From: Nitrosomonadales bacterium
Lineage (GTDB): Bacteria; Pseudomonadota; Gammaproteobacteria; Burkholderiales; Gallionellaceae
NCBI GenBank assembly: GCA_016218415.1
Contig: JACRED010000034.1
Coordinates: 1 to 64,000, forward strand
Reading direction: 5' to 3'
Length of the DNA: 64,000 bases
This document shows, piece by piece, positions 55,431 through 64,000 of this stretch; the first letter of the stretch is position 1; each line of letters opens with the position of its first letter. A program made the position numbers and the translations under genes. The notes under the pieces were generated by a model. The model was not told the DNA's origin. It did no database searches and was given only the letters and a program-made list of their open reading frames with translations.

Positions 55431-56788
55431 GATTAATGCGGGATGCCTCTATACATGTCCGCCTCGGCCTGGGCTTGTTTCTGCTGCTGCTGATCTACGA
55501 CGGCGCGTTGCGCAAATGGGTGTTGCCGGGCGCCGAGCAGATCCTTTTTATTGCCAAGGATGCCTTGCTGTTCGGCCTGCTGGTTTATGCCATGCTCAAC
55601 CGTTCGCGCCAGAAGAATGTGGCTATGCAGCCTGCGGCACGTGTGCTGTTTGTGCTTTACGCCGGCTGGGTGTTGCTGGAGTCGGGCAATTTTAATCTGC
55701 CCGGTATTCTGGTGGGCATCTGGGGGCTCAAGGCACATCTGTTGTATGCCAGCCTGATACTGCTGTTACCGCTGGCCTTCAGCAATCTCGACGATCTTTT
55801 CCGTGCGTTGGTGAAGATATATCCGTGGGTGGTGGTGCCGGTGTGCGCATTGGCTTTTGTGCAGCTGGCCGCGCCTGCCGACAGCTTCATCAATCAGCAG
55901 GTGCGGGGCGGCATGGATATGATTTCCTATTTTGGCGAATCCGGCCTGGTTCGCATCACCGGGACATTCTCGTATATCACCGGCATGGCCGCCTTTGTGC
56001 AGGTGACGACTGTGCTGGGAGTGGGCCTGTTCCTGGGCGGGGCGCGTACACGCCTGTTTCTGGTCGGTTTGGGTTTTGCGCTGGCTGCGCTGCCGGCAAC
56101 GGGTTCACGCGCGGTAATTGTAGTCGCCGCCGTCTCCGTCTTGATGATGCTGATCGCCGCGCTGGCCTCGCGTTTGATCGGCATGCGCATGACAATACGC
56201 ACCGTTGCGGTAATCGCCATTCTGGTGGCGATCAGCCTGCAAGCGCAAGATGCAGCCTGGGTCGCGCTTCAGCAGCGAGCCGAAAGCGCTGCCGAGACGT
56301 TTGGCGACACCGGGCGCGTCTTTACCGCCTTTACCAATGCCTTCGGTTTTTTTGATGTGGCCGGTTTGTTCGGCTTTGGCAGTGGTTCGACCAATTATGG
56401 CGCATTCGCTTTTGTGACGGATGCCGCGCCTTTTTCCTGGTTGCCGGCGGGCATCTATTTCGAGGAAGAGTCCGGCCGGCTGGTACTGGAGCTTGGGATG
56501 CTCGGCTGGTTGTTCAGTCAGGCGATGCGCATCGCGTTGTTCTTCTGGTCGGTCAGGCTGGCCATGAAGGGACTCACGCGCGCGGCACGCGTGGCGGGCG
56601 TCTTGGCGCTGCCGGTGATGGCACTGGGCATGTATCATGGCAATGGTGTTTTCGCGCCGCCTGTCGGGGCAAGCTATTACTGGTTTTGCGTGGCGTTGTT
56701 GGCGATGGCGCAATTCGAGCATAAGCAGGCATGGGCGGAACGGGCGCGGCTAAGGGGGCGGCAATTGCAGGCTGCGGTCGCACGATGA
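55427..56788 (+). CDS. O-antigen ligase/polymerase-like membrane protein (Wzy candidate)
   Basis: 453 residues with about ten to twelve hydrophobic helices and a long periplasmic loop after the sixth to eighth, the Wzy/WaaL layout. A hydrophilic stretch GGMDMISYFGESGLVRITGTF lies between helices. Wzy polymerises repeat units in the periplasm; with Wzx and Wza/b/c present it is the best polymerase candidate. The ATG overlaps the acetyltransferase stop (ATGA), preceded by AGGAAG. Confidence 0.82.
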   Translation: MRLMRDASIHVRLGLGLFLLLLIYDGALRKWVLPGAEQILFIAKDALLFGLLVYAMLNRSRQKNVAMQPAARVLFVLYAGWVLLESGNFNLPGILVGIWGLKAHLLYASLILLLPLAFSNLDDLFRALVKIYPWVVVPVCALAFVQLAAPADSFINQQVRGGMDMISYFGESGLVRITGTFSYITGMAAFVQVTTVLGVGLFLGGARTRLFLVGLGFALAALPATGSRAVIVVAAVSVLMMLIAALASRLIGMRMTIRTVAVIAILVAISLQAQDAAWVALQQRAESAAETFGDTGRVFTAFTNAFGFFDVAGLFGFGSGSTNYGAFAFVTDAAPFSWLPAGIYFEEESGRLVLELGMLGWLFSQAMRIALFFWSVRLAMKGLTRAARVAGVLALPVMALGMYHGNGVFAPPVGASYYWFCVALLAMAQFEHKQAWAERARLRGRQLQAAVAR

Positions 56789-57990
56789 GTGTCATGGTCG
56801 CGCACCCAACCCGGCAGCATTCGCATCGGCTCGCACAGGCATTGCAGGATGCCGGTTTGCTGCACAGCTACCGGACATTGTTGCCGGACCGGCGGGCGCT
56901 GTCCTGGTTGCCAACGAGCCTGCTGCCTGCTGCGGTCCAGCGACATACGCTGGAATTTTTGCCGGGCGACAAGGTGCACACCCTGGTCGGACCCTTGTTG
57001 TTCCAGAAACTGGCGGCACGTTTTCCATCCGTGGCTGTTCGCCAATTGGGCGAGTGGCTGGCCTGGGCAGTCTTCGATCGCTGGGTGGCGGGACAGCTGC
57101 GACGCCTGCGCCCGGCGGCGGTGGTGGGTTACGAGATGTGCTGCGCAGAAACGTTCAGGGTGGCGCAGGAATTGGGCATCATCTGTGTGCTGGACGCAGC
57201 GGCCTTCCACTATGCGATGCAGGACAGGATACTGGACGAAGAGCAATCTGGCGCCCAGACTTGGGCCGGCAGGCGGTTGCGCCAGCGCAAGCAAAAAGAG
57301 ATCGAACTGGCCGACAGGATCATCTGCGTTTCCGAGATGGCAAAGCACTCATACGTCGATGCCGGTGTCGACGGGAGTCGCATAGCCGTGAACCCGGTGG
57401 GCTGCGATGTGACGAAGTTTGCATCCCACGGTGAACGGGTACGGGCGGGGGCGCCAAAATTTGTTTTTGTAGGAATGCCGGTTTATCACAAGGGTTTTGA
57501 TTTGCTGACTACAAGTTACGGACGGCTGCTGGAGCATTATCCGGATGCCGAATTGCATGTGGTGGGCGATCCCGCAATGATCGCCAAGGGCACGATCGAC
57601 AAGCAAATCCGGATTCACGGCAAGTTGTCCCATGACCAGCTCGGCACATTACTGGCGCAAATGGATTGCCTGGTGCTGCCTTCGCGGCTGGAGTCGTTTG
57701 GCATGGTCGTCGTCGAGGCGCTGGCTGCCGGTGTGCCGGTGATCGTGTCGGGCCATGCCGGCGCTGCGGTGGCGATCCGGGAAAACGAAAATGGCTGGAT
57801 GATTCCCGCGGGCGACGAGGAAGCTTTGTTGCAACGGATGCGGGACTGCTGTGAACACATCAATGAAGTCCGGTTGATGGGGGGCATCTGTGCCGAGTCA
57901 GCCCGCGCATATGACTGGTCATATTATTCACGCCGCGCGGTTGATTTTTTTTCCGGTCTGCCGGAATGCTTGCCTGGAGCACGGGGATGA
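56785..57990 (+). CDS. Family 4-type glycosyltransferase
   Basis: 401 residues. The C-terminal domain is GT4-like: FVFVGMPVYHKGFDLL, the E-x7-E motif LESFGMVVVEALAAGVPVIVSGHAG and NGWMIPAGDEEALLQ. The N-terminal domain is less typical. It would add one sugar of the repeat unit at the cytosolic face of the membrane. Coupled by ATGA to both the polymerase and the next glycosyltransferase. Confidence 0.9.
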   Translation: MSVMVAHPTRQHSHRLAQALQDAGLLHSYRTLLPDRRALSWLPTSLLPAAVQRHTLEFLPGDKVHTLVGPLLFQKLAARFPSVAVRQLGEWLAWAVFDRWVAGQLRRLRPAAVVGYEMCCAETFRVAQELGIICVLDAAAFHYAMQDRILDEEQSGAQTWAGRRLRQRKQKEIELADRIICVSEMAKHSYVDAGVDGSRIAVNPVGCDVTKFASHGERVRAGAPKFVFVGMPVYHKGFDLLTTSYGRLLEHYPDAELHVVGDPAMIAKGTIDKQIRIHGKLSHDQLGTLLAQMDCLVLPSRLESFGMVVVEALAAGVPVIVSGHAGAAVAIRENENGWMIPAGDEEALLQRMRDCCEHINEVRLMGGICAESARAYDWSYYSRRAVDFFSGLPECLPGARG

Positions 57991-59003
57991 AGCGCTTGCG
58001 GGTCTCGCTTTTTATGCGCAAGCCGCGCACGGGCGAAAACTACAGTATCGAACGGCTGTTCGACGCGGTCAGTGCGGCGTTGCCCGAGGACCGCTACGAA
58101 GTCAGGCGTCTCGTCTGTCCCTTCGAGAGCACGGGTGTGGTGCGACGGCTGCTGTGCGTGTTCTGGGCGGCCTTGAATCAGGGCGATATCAATCATGTGA
58201 CCGGCGATGTGAATTTCCTCAACCTGTTGTTGCACAGTTCGCGCACCGTGTTGACGATCCACGACTCCGCATCGATGCGGCGATTGACAGGTTTGCAGCG
58301 TTGGCTGTACCGCTGGATATGGTTGCGCCTGCCGATATCGAGGGCAGCTTGTGTGACGGTTGTTTCGGAATCGACACTGCATGAGACCCTGGAATACGCC
58401 GGTGGCGATGCACACAAATTCAGGGTCATCCCCAACTGCATTACCGGGGGGCTGGCGGCATCCCCCGGGAGTTTTAACAGCAGGCAACCGCGTATCCTCC
58501 AGGTCGGCACCAAGGAAAACAAGAATCTTGCGCGGGTGATAGAAGCACTCACCGGGATCCCCTGCATGCTGGTCGTTGTCGGCTCCTTGTCTGCGCAACA
58601 GAAGCAGCTGCTCAAGGATGGAGACATGACGTATGAGAATCACCCTAGCCTCGATGCTGCGGCGATGTCGCTGCAGTACCAGCTTGCCGATGTCGTGGTG
58701 TTCGTTTCCACATATGAGGGGTTCGGTTTGCCGATACTGGAAGCGCAAGCGGTGGGCAGGGCTGTCGTCACGAGTGCGCGTGCACCGATGGACAGGGTGG
58801 CGGGCGCCGGGGCCGCACTGGTAAACCCGGATGATGTTGCAGAAATACGGGATGCGATCAGGAAGGTTGTGGAAGACGCGCCATATCGGAATAGTCTGAT
58901 CGAGGCGGGCTTTGAGAATGTGAAGAGATATTCCCCGGTAGCCGTTGCCGCCGAATATGCGGCAGTGTACGAAGCGCTGTTCGTGCAGGCACAGCGCGCA
59001 TGA
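57987..59003 (+). CDS. Family 4-type glycosyltransferase
   Basis: 338 residues. Rossmann N-terminus (LRVSLFMRKPRTGENYSIE), strand VLTIHD, then RILQVGTKENKNLARVIEAL and the donor-site YEGFGLPILEAQAVGRAVV with E-x7-E. Likely transfers a sugar in the repeat-unit assembly. Coupled by ATGA on both sides. Confidence 0.9.
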   Translation: MKRLRVSLFMRKPRTGENYSIERLFDAVSAALPEDRYEVRRLVCPFESTGVVRRLLCVFWAALNQGDINHVTGDVNFLNLLLHSSRTVLTIHDSASMRRLTGLQRWLYRWIWLRLPISRAACVTVVSESTLHETLEYAGGDAHKFRVIPNCITGGLAASPGSFNSRQPRILQVGTKENKNLARVIEALTGIPCMLVVVGSLSAQQKQLLKDGDMTYENHPSLDAAAMSLQYQLADVVVFVSTYEGFGLPILEAQAVGRAVVTSARAPMDRVAGAGAALVNPDDVAEIRDAIRKVVEDAPYRNSLIEAGFENVKRYSPVAVAAEYAAVYEALFVQAQRA

Positions 59004-60076
59004 AAATACTGCTTGCGACGCCCAGTCTGATGCCGGAAGTGGGCGGCCCGGCCTACAGTGTGTCGGCAATACACCGGTATTTAAACGATAACGACTGCAA
59101 GGTCGCAACTCTGACCAGAAGGGGGCAGGGCGGGGAATATGCCGGTCTGGCGGATATGGGGAAATTCATTGCAGAGTTCGATATTGTGCACAATTTTGGC
59201 ACCTGGTCTCCGTTCAACCACGGCATTTCCACAGCGGCCTGGCGCGCAGATGTTCCGCAAATCTTTTGTCCGATGGGGATGCTGGAACCCTGGGCGCTGG
59301 AGCAAAAAAAGCTGAAGAAAAAAGCGGGTTGGTTGCTTTACCAGCGCAGGGATATCGAGCGCTCGGCGGTCATTCATGCAACGTCCGGTTCCGAAGCCGG
59401 CAACATCAGGGCGCTGGGAGTGCGGACACCGATAGCGATCATTCCGCACGGCGTAGACATCCCGGCAGCATTGCCTGCGCGCGCGGACGATATGCAGGGC
59501 GATACAGTACGGACTGCGTTGTTCCTGTCCAGGCTGCATCCCAAGAAGGGACTGCTCGAGTTGGTGGAAGCGTGGTCCCTGCTCCGTCCGGCGGGTTGGA
59601 GAGTGGTGATCGCCGGCCCCGATACCGACGGTTATGGCGCCGTTGTGGCCGACGCCATTGTTCGCCACCGTCTGCGGGGATGCATCAGCATGATAGGCCC
59701 GGTTTTCGATGAGGCAAAGGCGAGCCTTTTTGCTTCGTCCGATCTGTTCGTGCTGCCGACCCATAGCGAAAACTTCGGGCTGGTCATACCCGAGGCGCTG
59801 GGTCATGGCGTGCCGGTGATCACCACGACCGGCGCTCCCTGGGGCGAGTTGCAGGAAACGGGCAGCGGCTGGTGGATAGCGCCGGGTGTGCAAGCGTTGG
59901 CGCAGGCGCTGGACGAAGCGGTCGGGACGCCGATCGCCGAATTGCGGGCGATGGGCAAGCGTGGTCGTCTTCTGGTGGAAGAGAGATATGGATGGCAGGC
60001 CATCATCCAGAAGCATCTGGAATTGTATCGATGGGTCGCACGCGGTCAGACCAGGCCGGAATTCATTCTGGAATAG
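59000..60076 (+). CDS. Family 4-type glycosyltransferase
   Basis: 358 residues. MKILLATPSLMPEVGGPAYS at the N-terminus is typical of GT4, with IIPHGVDIP, ALFLSRLHPKKGLLELVEAW and the donor motif SENFGLVIPEALGHGVPVI (E-x7-E). It ends 15 bases before the carbamoyltransferase, where a new GGGAGG ribosome binding site appears. Confidence 0.92.
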   Translation: MKILLATPSLMPEVGGPAYSVSAIHRYLNDNDCKVATLTRRGQGGEYAGLADMGKFIAEFDIVHNFGTWSPFNHGISTAAWRADVPQIFCPMGMLEPWALEQKKLKKKAGWLLYQRRDIERSAVIHATSGSEAGNIRALGVRTPIAIIPHGVDIPAALPARADDMQGDTVRTALFLSRLHPKKGLLELVEAWSLLRPAGWRVVIAGPDTDGYGAVVADAIVRHRLRGCISMIGPVFDEAKASLFASSDLFVLPTHSENFGLVIPEALGHGVPVITTTGAPWGELQETGSGWWIAPGVQALAQALDEAVGTPIAELRAMGKRGRLLVEERYGWQAIIQKHLELYRWVARGQTRPEFILE

Positions 60077-60091
60077 GGGAGGTCTTTGTAA

Positions 60092-61831
60092 ATGGTCATA
60101 CTGGGCCTCAATGCCTATCACGGCGATTCATCCGCCTGTCTCGTCATCGACGGCAAGCTGGTCGCGGCCGCCGAAGAGGAGCGCTTCCGCCGCATCAAGC
60201 ATTGGGCCGGGTTTCCGACAGAGGCCATCAAATACTGCCTGGCCGAGGCGGGCATCGGCCTGGCCGATGTGGCGCATGTGGCGATCAATCAGGATAGCAG
60301 GGCCAACCTGTGGAAGAAGATAGGCTATACGCTGGCCAAGCGGCCCGACATCGGGCTGGTGATGGACCGCATCAGGAACAAGCGCGAACGCGCCAATGCG
60401 GGAGAGGAGTTGGCGCGTAGTCTGGATGCGCGGTTCACCGGCGAGGTGCATGAAGTGGAGCACCATCTGGCGCATCTCGCTTCGGCGTTTTATGTATCGC
60501 CATTCGGGGACGCGGTGGTGGTGTCGGTAGACGGCTTCGGCGACTTTGCCAGCACGGCCTGGGGCGTGGGACATGGCTCGGGGATACGCGTGGAAGACAA
60601 GGTTTATTTCCCCCATTCGCTGGGCATTTTCTATCAGGCAATGACCCAGTATCTGGGATTTCCCCATTATGGCGACGAGTACAAGGTGATGGGGCTGGCA
60701 CCTTACGGAGAGCCTAAGTATCTGGACCGGATGCGCCGCATCGTGCAGTTGCAGGACGACGGCTCATTCAGGCTGGATCTGGATTATTTCCGGCATCACA
60801 GGGAAAAGATCGACTACGAGTGGGAGAACGGGGAGCCGCGCGTGGGTGTATTGTTTACCGATGCATTGGGCGAGTTGCTTGGCCCAGCCCGGGCCGGCGG
60901 GGAGGCGCTCACGCAGTATCACAGGGATATCGCCCGTTCAGTTCAGGCGATGTATGAGGAGGCATTCTTCCATCTGCTGAATACCCTGCATGAACGGCAT
61001 GGACTGGACAGTCTGGCGCTGGCTGGCGGTTGCGCGATGAACTCGGTGGCGAACGGCAAGATCTACCGCAACACGCCATTCAGCAAGGTCTATATCCAGT
61101 CCGCCGCCGGTGATGCGGGCGGGGCGATCGGCGCGGCTTTCAGCGTCTGGCACAAGCTGGGCGGCAAGCGCGATTTTGTGATGGATCATGCCTATTGGGG
61201 GCCGCAGTTTGATGCCGGCACGATACGCGATCTGCTGCTCGCCAATAGCGAGAGGTTGGCTGAGCAAGGTTGCCGGAGCGAATTCATCACCGATGAAAAT
61301 TCCCTGTGCATACGGACGGCACAGGCCATTGCGGAGGGCAAGGTGGTCGGCTGGTTTCAGGGGCGCATGGAGTGGGGTCCGCGCGCACTGGGCAACCGCT
61401 CGATACTGGGCGATCCGCGCCGGGCGGACATGAAGGATATTCTCAACCTGAAGATCAAGCGGCGCGAGTCTTTTCGTCCTTTCGCGCCGTCCATCCTGCG
61501 GGAGTCCGTGCCGGACTGGTTCGAAACCGATGACGACGTGCCATTCATGATGCAGGTCTATCAGATCCGTGAAGGGCAGCGGCACCTGATACCGGCCGTA
61601 ACGCATGTGGATGGCTCGGGACGCTTGCAAACCGTCAGCCGCGTATCCAATGCGCGCTACTACCGATTGATAGAAGCTTTCGGCGAGTTGACCGGCATTC
61701 CGGCGTTGCTCAATACATCCTTCAATGAAAACGAACCGGTGGTGTGCCGGCCGGATGAAGCGCTGGACTGTTTTTTGCGCACCAGAATGGATGTGCTGGT
61801 ATTGGGTGAATGGATGGTCATTAGATGTTAG
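60092..61831 (+). CDS. Carbamoyltransferase (NodU/TobZ family)
   Basis: 579 residues. N-terminal GLNAYHGDSSACLVIDGKLV, EEERFRRIKHWAGFP and EHHLAHLASAFYVSPF are the Kae1-like domain with its metal-binding histidines. LALAGGCAMNSVANGKIY and GRMEWGPRALGNRSILGDPR form the C-terminal TobZ-like part. It uses carbamoyl phosphate and ATP to carbamoylate a hydroxyl, here probably of a sugar in the exopolysaccharide, as NodU does for Nod factors. GGGGAGG lies before the ATG. Confidence 0.95.
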   Translation: MVILGLNAYHGDSSACLVIDGKLVAAAEEERFRRIKHWAGFPTEAIKYCLAEAGIGLADVAHVAINQDSRANLWKKIGYTLAKRPDIGLVMDRIRNKRERANAGEELARSLDARFTGEVHEVEHHLAHLASAFYVSPFGDAVVVSVDGFGDFASTAWGVGHGSGIRVEDKVYFPHSLGIFYQAMTQYLGFPHYGDEYKVMGLAPYGEPKYLDRMRRIVQLQDDGSFRLDLDYFRHHREKIDYEWENGEPRVGVLFTDALGELLGPARAGGEALTQYHRDIARSVQAMYEEAFFHLLNTLHERHGLDSLALAGGCAMNSVANGKIYRNTPFSKVYIQSAAGDAGGAIGAAFSVWHKLGGKRDFVMDHAYWGPQFDAGTIRDLLLANSERLAEQGCRSEFITDENSLCIRTAQAIAEGKVVGWFQGRMEWGPRALGNRSILGDPRRADMKDILNLKIKRRESFRPFAPSILRESVPDWFETDDDVPFMMQVYQIREGQRHLIPAVTHVDGSGRLQTVSRVSNARYYRLIEAFGELTGIPALLNTSFNENEPVVCRPDEALDCFLRTRMDVLVLGEWMVIRC

Positions 61832-61895
61832 CATGCCGGTCAACAGGGTCATTCAGCACAGTTGTGTTATTACAGTTCAGTCAGTCAAATCTCCA

Positions 61896-63107
61896 ATGAA
61901 AGTAATCTTCCTTAACCGTTATTTCTATCCGGACCTGAGCGCTACCAGCAAAATGTTGACCGATCTCGCGGTTCATCTGGCGAAACGCGGACATGAGGTG
62001 CACGTGATCTGTTCCCGTCAGCTATATGAATCACCCGTGGCGAATTTGGCGATTGACGAGCAGGTGCGCGGCGTGCAGGTGCACCGGATATGGACATCGC
62101 GGTTCGGGCGCACCAACTTGCCGGGTCGGACCGTCGATTACCTTTCGTATTACCTGCTGGCCACGATCAGGCTGTATTTGCTGACCGACTCGCACACCAT
62201 CGTTGTGGCCAAGACCGATCCCCCGTTGATTTCGGTTCCCGCGTCGTGGGTAACGCGCTGGCGAGGGGCCCGCCTGGTGAACTGGCTGCAGGATGTGTTC
62301 CCCGAGGTCGCGGTGGAGTTGGGCGTCAAGGGGTTAGGCGGCAGATTTGGCGGCTGGGTGCGCCGCTTGCGCGATACTTCGCTGCGCACTGCCGCGATGA
62401 ACGTCGCCATCAGTGAGCGTATGGCCGAGAAGGTGAAGGGCTATGGAGTCGCTACTGACAAAGTCAGGGTCATTCCGAATTGGGCGGACGGCACCAACAT
62501 CGTGCCCTTGCGCATGGGGGAGAGTCCGCTGCGCAAGCTGTGGGGACTGGAGGGAAAATTCGTCGTCGGTTATTCGGGCAATATGGGCCGGGCGCATGAT
62601 TTCGATACCCTGCTGCGCGCGGCAGTGCTGTTGCGTGCAAACAAGGCCATCAGCTTTCTATTTGTCGGTGGCGGGAATCAGCGGGCATATGTGCAGCGCG
62701 AGGTGATCAGGCTGGGGCTGGATAATTTCGTGTTCCAGCCATATCAATCGCGCGAAATGCTGGCGCAGAGCCTGGGCGCCTCGGACATACATCTGGTCTC
62801 TCTCCTGCCCCAACTGGAGGGGGTGATTATGCCCAGCAAGATTTACGGTATTTTGGCGGCGGGCCGCACCACGATCTTTGTCGGGGCGAAGGACGGCGAG
62901 TTGGCGAATTTTCTGGGGGCCAAGGGCTGCGGGGTGAGTGTCAATATCGGGGATGCCGCTGACTTTGCCAATGTTATTTTGGCGCTGTCCCGCGAACCGG
63001 AAAGAATCTTTGCGATGGGTTCAGAAGCAAGGCGTATTTTTGACAGCCGGTTCGACAAGGAAATTTCCCTGGCCTTGTGGCGTGAGGCGATACTTGATGC
63101 TGCATGA
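61896..63107 (+). CDS. WcaI/WbuB-like glycosyltransferase (family 4)
   Basis: 403 residues. MKVIFLNRYFYPDLSATSKM and LVNWLQDVFPEVAVELGV are hallmarks of the WcaI/WbuB group. The donor side reads EGVIMPSKIYGILAAGRTTIFVG rather than the usual E-x7-E, as normal for this group. Many members add an N-acetyl-aminosugar or fucose. The start could be 63 bases earlier (61833, in frame) but the ATG of MKVIFLNRYF fits the family. It is 64 bp after the carbamoyltransferase and ends the exopolysaccharide run here. Confidence 0.92.
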   Translation: MKVIFLNRYFYPDLSATSKMLTDLAVHLAKRGHEVHVICSRQLYESPVANLAIDEQVRGVQVHRIWTSRFGRTNLPGRTVDYLSYYLLATIRLYLLTDSHTIVVAKTDPPLISVPASWVTRWRGARLVNWLQDVFPEVAVELGVKGLGGRFGGWVRRLRDTSLRTAAMNVAISERMAEKVKGYGVATDKVRVIPNWADGTNIVPLRMGESPLRKLWGLEGKFVVGYSGNMGRAHDFDTLLRAAVLLRANKAISFLFVGGGNQRAYVQREVIRLGLDNFVFQPYQSREMLAQSLGASDIHLVSLLPQLEGVIMPSKIYGILAAGRTTIFVGAKDGELANFLGAKGCGVSVNIGDAADFANVILALSREPERIFAMGSEARRIFDSRFDKEISLALWREAILDAA

Positions 63108-63336
63108 AATATTGATGATGGACGGGCTGATTGCAGGGTGTTGGCGGGTTGCGAAATGAACCTGGAGCCGCAGTGCTTGCACCAAACGGGATTGGAGTAC
63201 AATGGACCGGCATTGCCCGTAGATCGAATCGGAATTCGCTCACGTTTCTGGAAAAAGGATCATGAAAATGATATTTCCACCCCGAGAAATTCGCATCCTG
63301 TCGGCCGCCTCTTTTATATGTTTGCGAGGATCTGTT
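63108..63336. other. Intergenic region
   Basis: 229 bp between the last glycosyltransferase and the lipoprotein. No gene, repeat or clear terminator seen; it likely holds the lipoprotein promoter. Confidence 0.5.
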
Positions 63337-64000
63337 ATGCGTACAGCCATACGTTTTATTGCCGGTCTGGCTGCAGTGTTGGGCATCGCACTGGCGGGGT
63401 GTAGCAGCGGCGGGGGAGGCGGCGGCGGAGGGGGGGCGGGTATCACCGCGACAGCAAACACCACTGCGCAGATCCTGACAGTGGGTACGGCCATGCCAAG
63501 TTTTACGCCATTGACAGCCAGTGGCGGCGCAACTCCCTATACCTACAGTTACACGGGCACGTTACCCGCCGGCCTGACATTTAACACGGCTACCGGCGCT
63601 GTGACGGGCACACCAACCGCAGCCTATGCGACCGCAAGCCTGGTGTTCTCGGTCCAGGATGCCGGCAATGCAGTGGCCAGTACAACCAGCATCGTGAGTT
63701 TTACCGTGGTGACGAGTAACGCTCCCTGCACCAGCCAGACATTGAGCTGGGTACAGAACGGACAGATATGCAGCGCAACTTCCGGCAGCGGAACCTCGGG
63801 GAACCCGGTGTCCCTGACCGACTCGACCGGCACAACCGGCACTGCCAGCTTCACGTGCAACAACGGCAGCTGGGGAGTAGCGGTCAATCCGCTCTGTGCG
63901 GCGGAAGTCATACCTGTCAACGCCACGGTCACGGATGTCCAGATACTGAATACGGGTGTATCGAATCAAAGCAACGTCCCCGTCACCTTCGGTCAGGTAT
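63337..64000 (+). CDS. Lipoprotein with putative Ig-like (He_PIG) domain, 5' part
   Basis: Runs off the right end. The lipobox ALAGC gives Cys22, followed by a run of nine glycines (starting SSGGG), a flexible tether. A He_PIG-type domain follows ([27 protein letters not shown]). Then come a cysteine-bearing segment ([26 protein letters not shown]) and [17 protein letters not shown] site lies before the ATG. Likely a surface-anchored lipoprotein, possibly part of a larger adhesin or receptor. C-terminus unknown. Confidence 0.82.
   Translation, partial: MRTAIRFIAGLAAVLGIALAGCSSGGGGGGGGGAGITATANTTAQILTVGTAMPSFTPLTASGGATPYTYSYTGTLPAGLTFNTATGAVTGTPTAAYATASLVFSVQDAGNAVASTTSIVSFTVVTSNAPCTSQTLSWVQNGQICSATSGSGTSGNPVSLTDSTGTTGTASFTCNNGSWGVAVNPLCAAEVIPVNATVTDVQILNTGVSNQSNVPVTFGQV

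Overview
The window looks like a chromosomal segment of a betaproteobacterium, most likely of the Nitrosomonadales/Gallionellaceae kind. This is inferred from gene content and order (yicC-gmk-rpoZ-spoT next to a PP2C phosphatase and rph; a Wza/Wzb/Wzc exopolysaccharide locus; moderately GC-rich coding DNA with interspersed palindromic repeats). No 16S rRNA is present, so the taxonomic call is an inference.

Layout. 1-120: the 3' end of a 5S rRNA and the terminator of an rrn operon. 0.17-4.7 kb (minus strand): gpmI-envC-ctpA-hypothetical, a tight cell-wall/glycolysis operon. 4.8-8.9 kb: an ArsR-type repressor with the cysteine spacing of persulfide sensors, then the RNA helicase hrpA. 9.0-19.3 kb: an acyltransferase, two translationally coupled SEC-C/TPR/O-GlcNAc-transferase-like proteins, an exported PDZ protein ending in about 12 copies of a Gly/Asp-rich repeat, and a TPR-methyltransferase whose TPR module is a paralogue of those in the transferases. 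19.6-21.3 kb: ettA.

21.3-22.7 kb: an A/T-rich two-gene cassette encoding a membrane-anchored macro-domain protein and a TIR-like protein. It matches the architecture of a type II Thoeris anti-phage system and is bordered downstream by palindromic repeats. 22.9-34.6 kb: small stress, redox and signalling genes (SRPBCC protein, two stand-alone cyclic-nucleotide-binding proteins, thioredoxin-like protein, divergent hemF, tpx, methyltransferase, aldo/keto reductase, TraB/GumN protein, GAF-GGDEF cyclase, pepD). 34.6-38.6 kb: a diheme cytochrome c, a three-gene J-domain cassette whose first member lacks HPD, a PsiF-repeat protein and mntP.

38.6-45.7 kb: spoT-rpoZ-gmk-yicC (minus), PP2C phosphatase and rph (plus), a repeat-filled gap, an acuI/yhdH-like reductase carrying an in-frame insertion of about 50 residues, and tRNA-Leu(UAG). 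45.8-46.9 kb: a LexA-like repressor and an UmuD-like protein with no umuC. Their promoter (consensus -35, near-consensus -10) carries two perfect AGAACN4GTTCT palindromes, which are not the usual betaproteobacterial SOS box.

47.2-63.1 kb: a Wzy-dependent exopolysaccharide locus of Wza-, Wzb- and Wzc-like proteins, flippase, two methyltransferases, four or five glycosyltransferases, an acetyltransferase, a polymerase/ligase and a carbamoyltransferase. Most of its genes overlap by 4 bp (ATGA or GTGA), so they are probably translated as one coupled unit. The window ends inside an Ig-like-domain lipoprotein.
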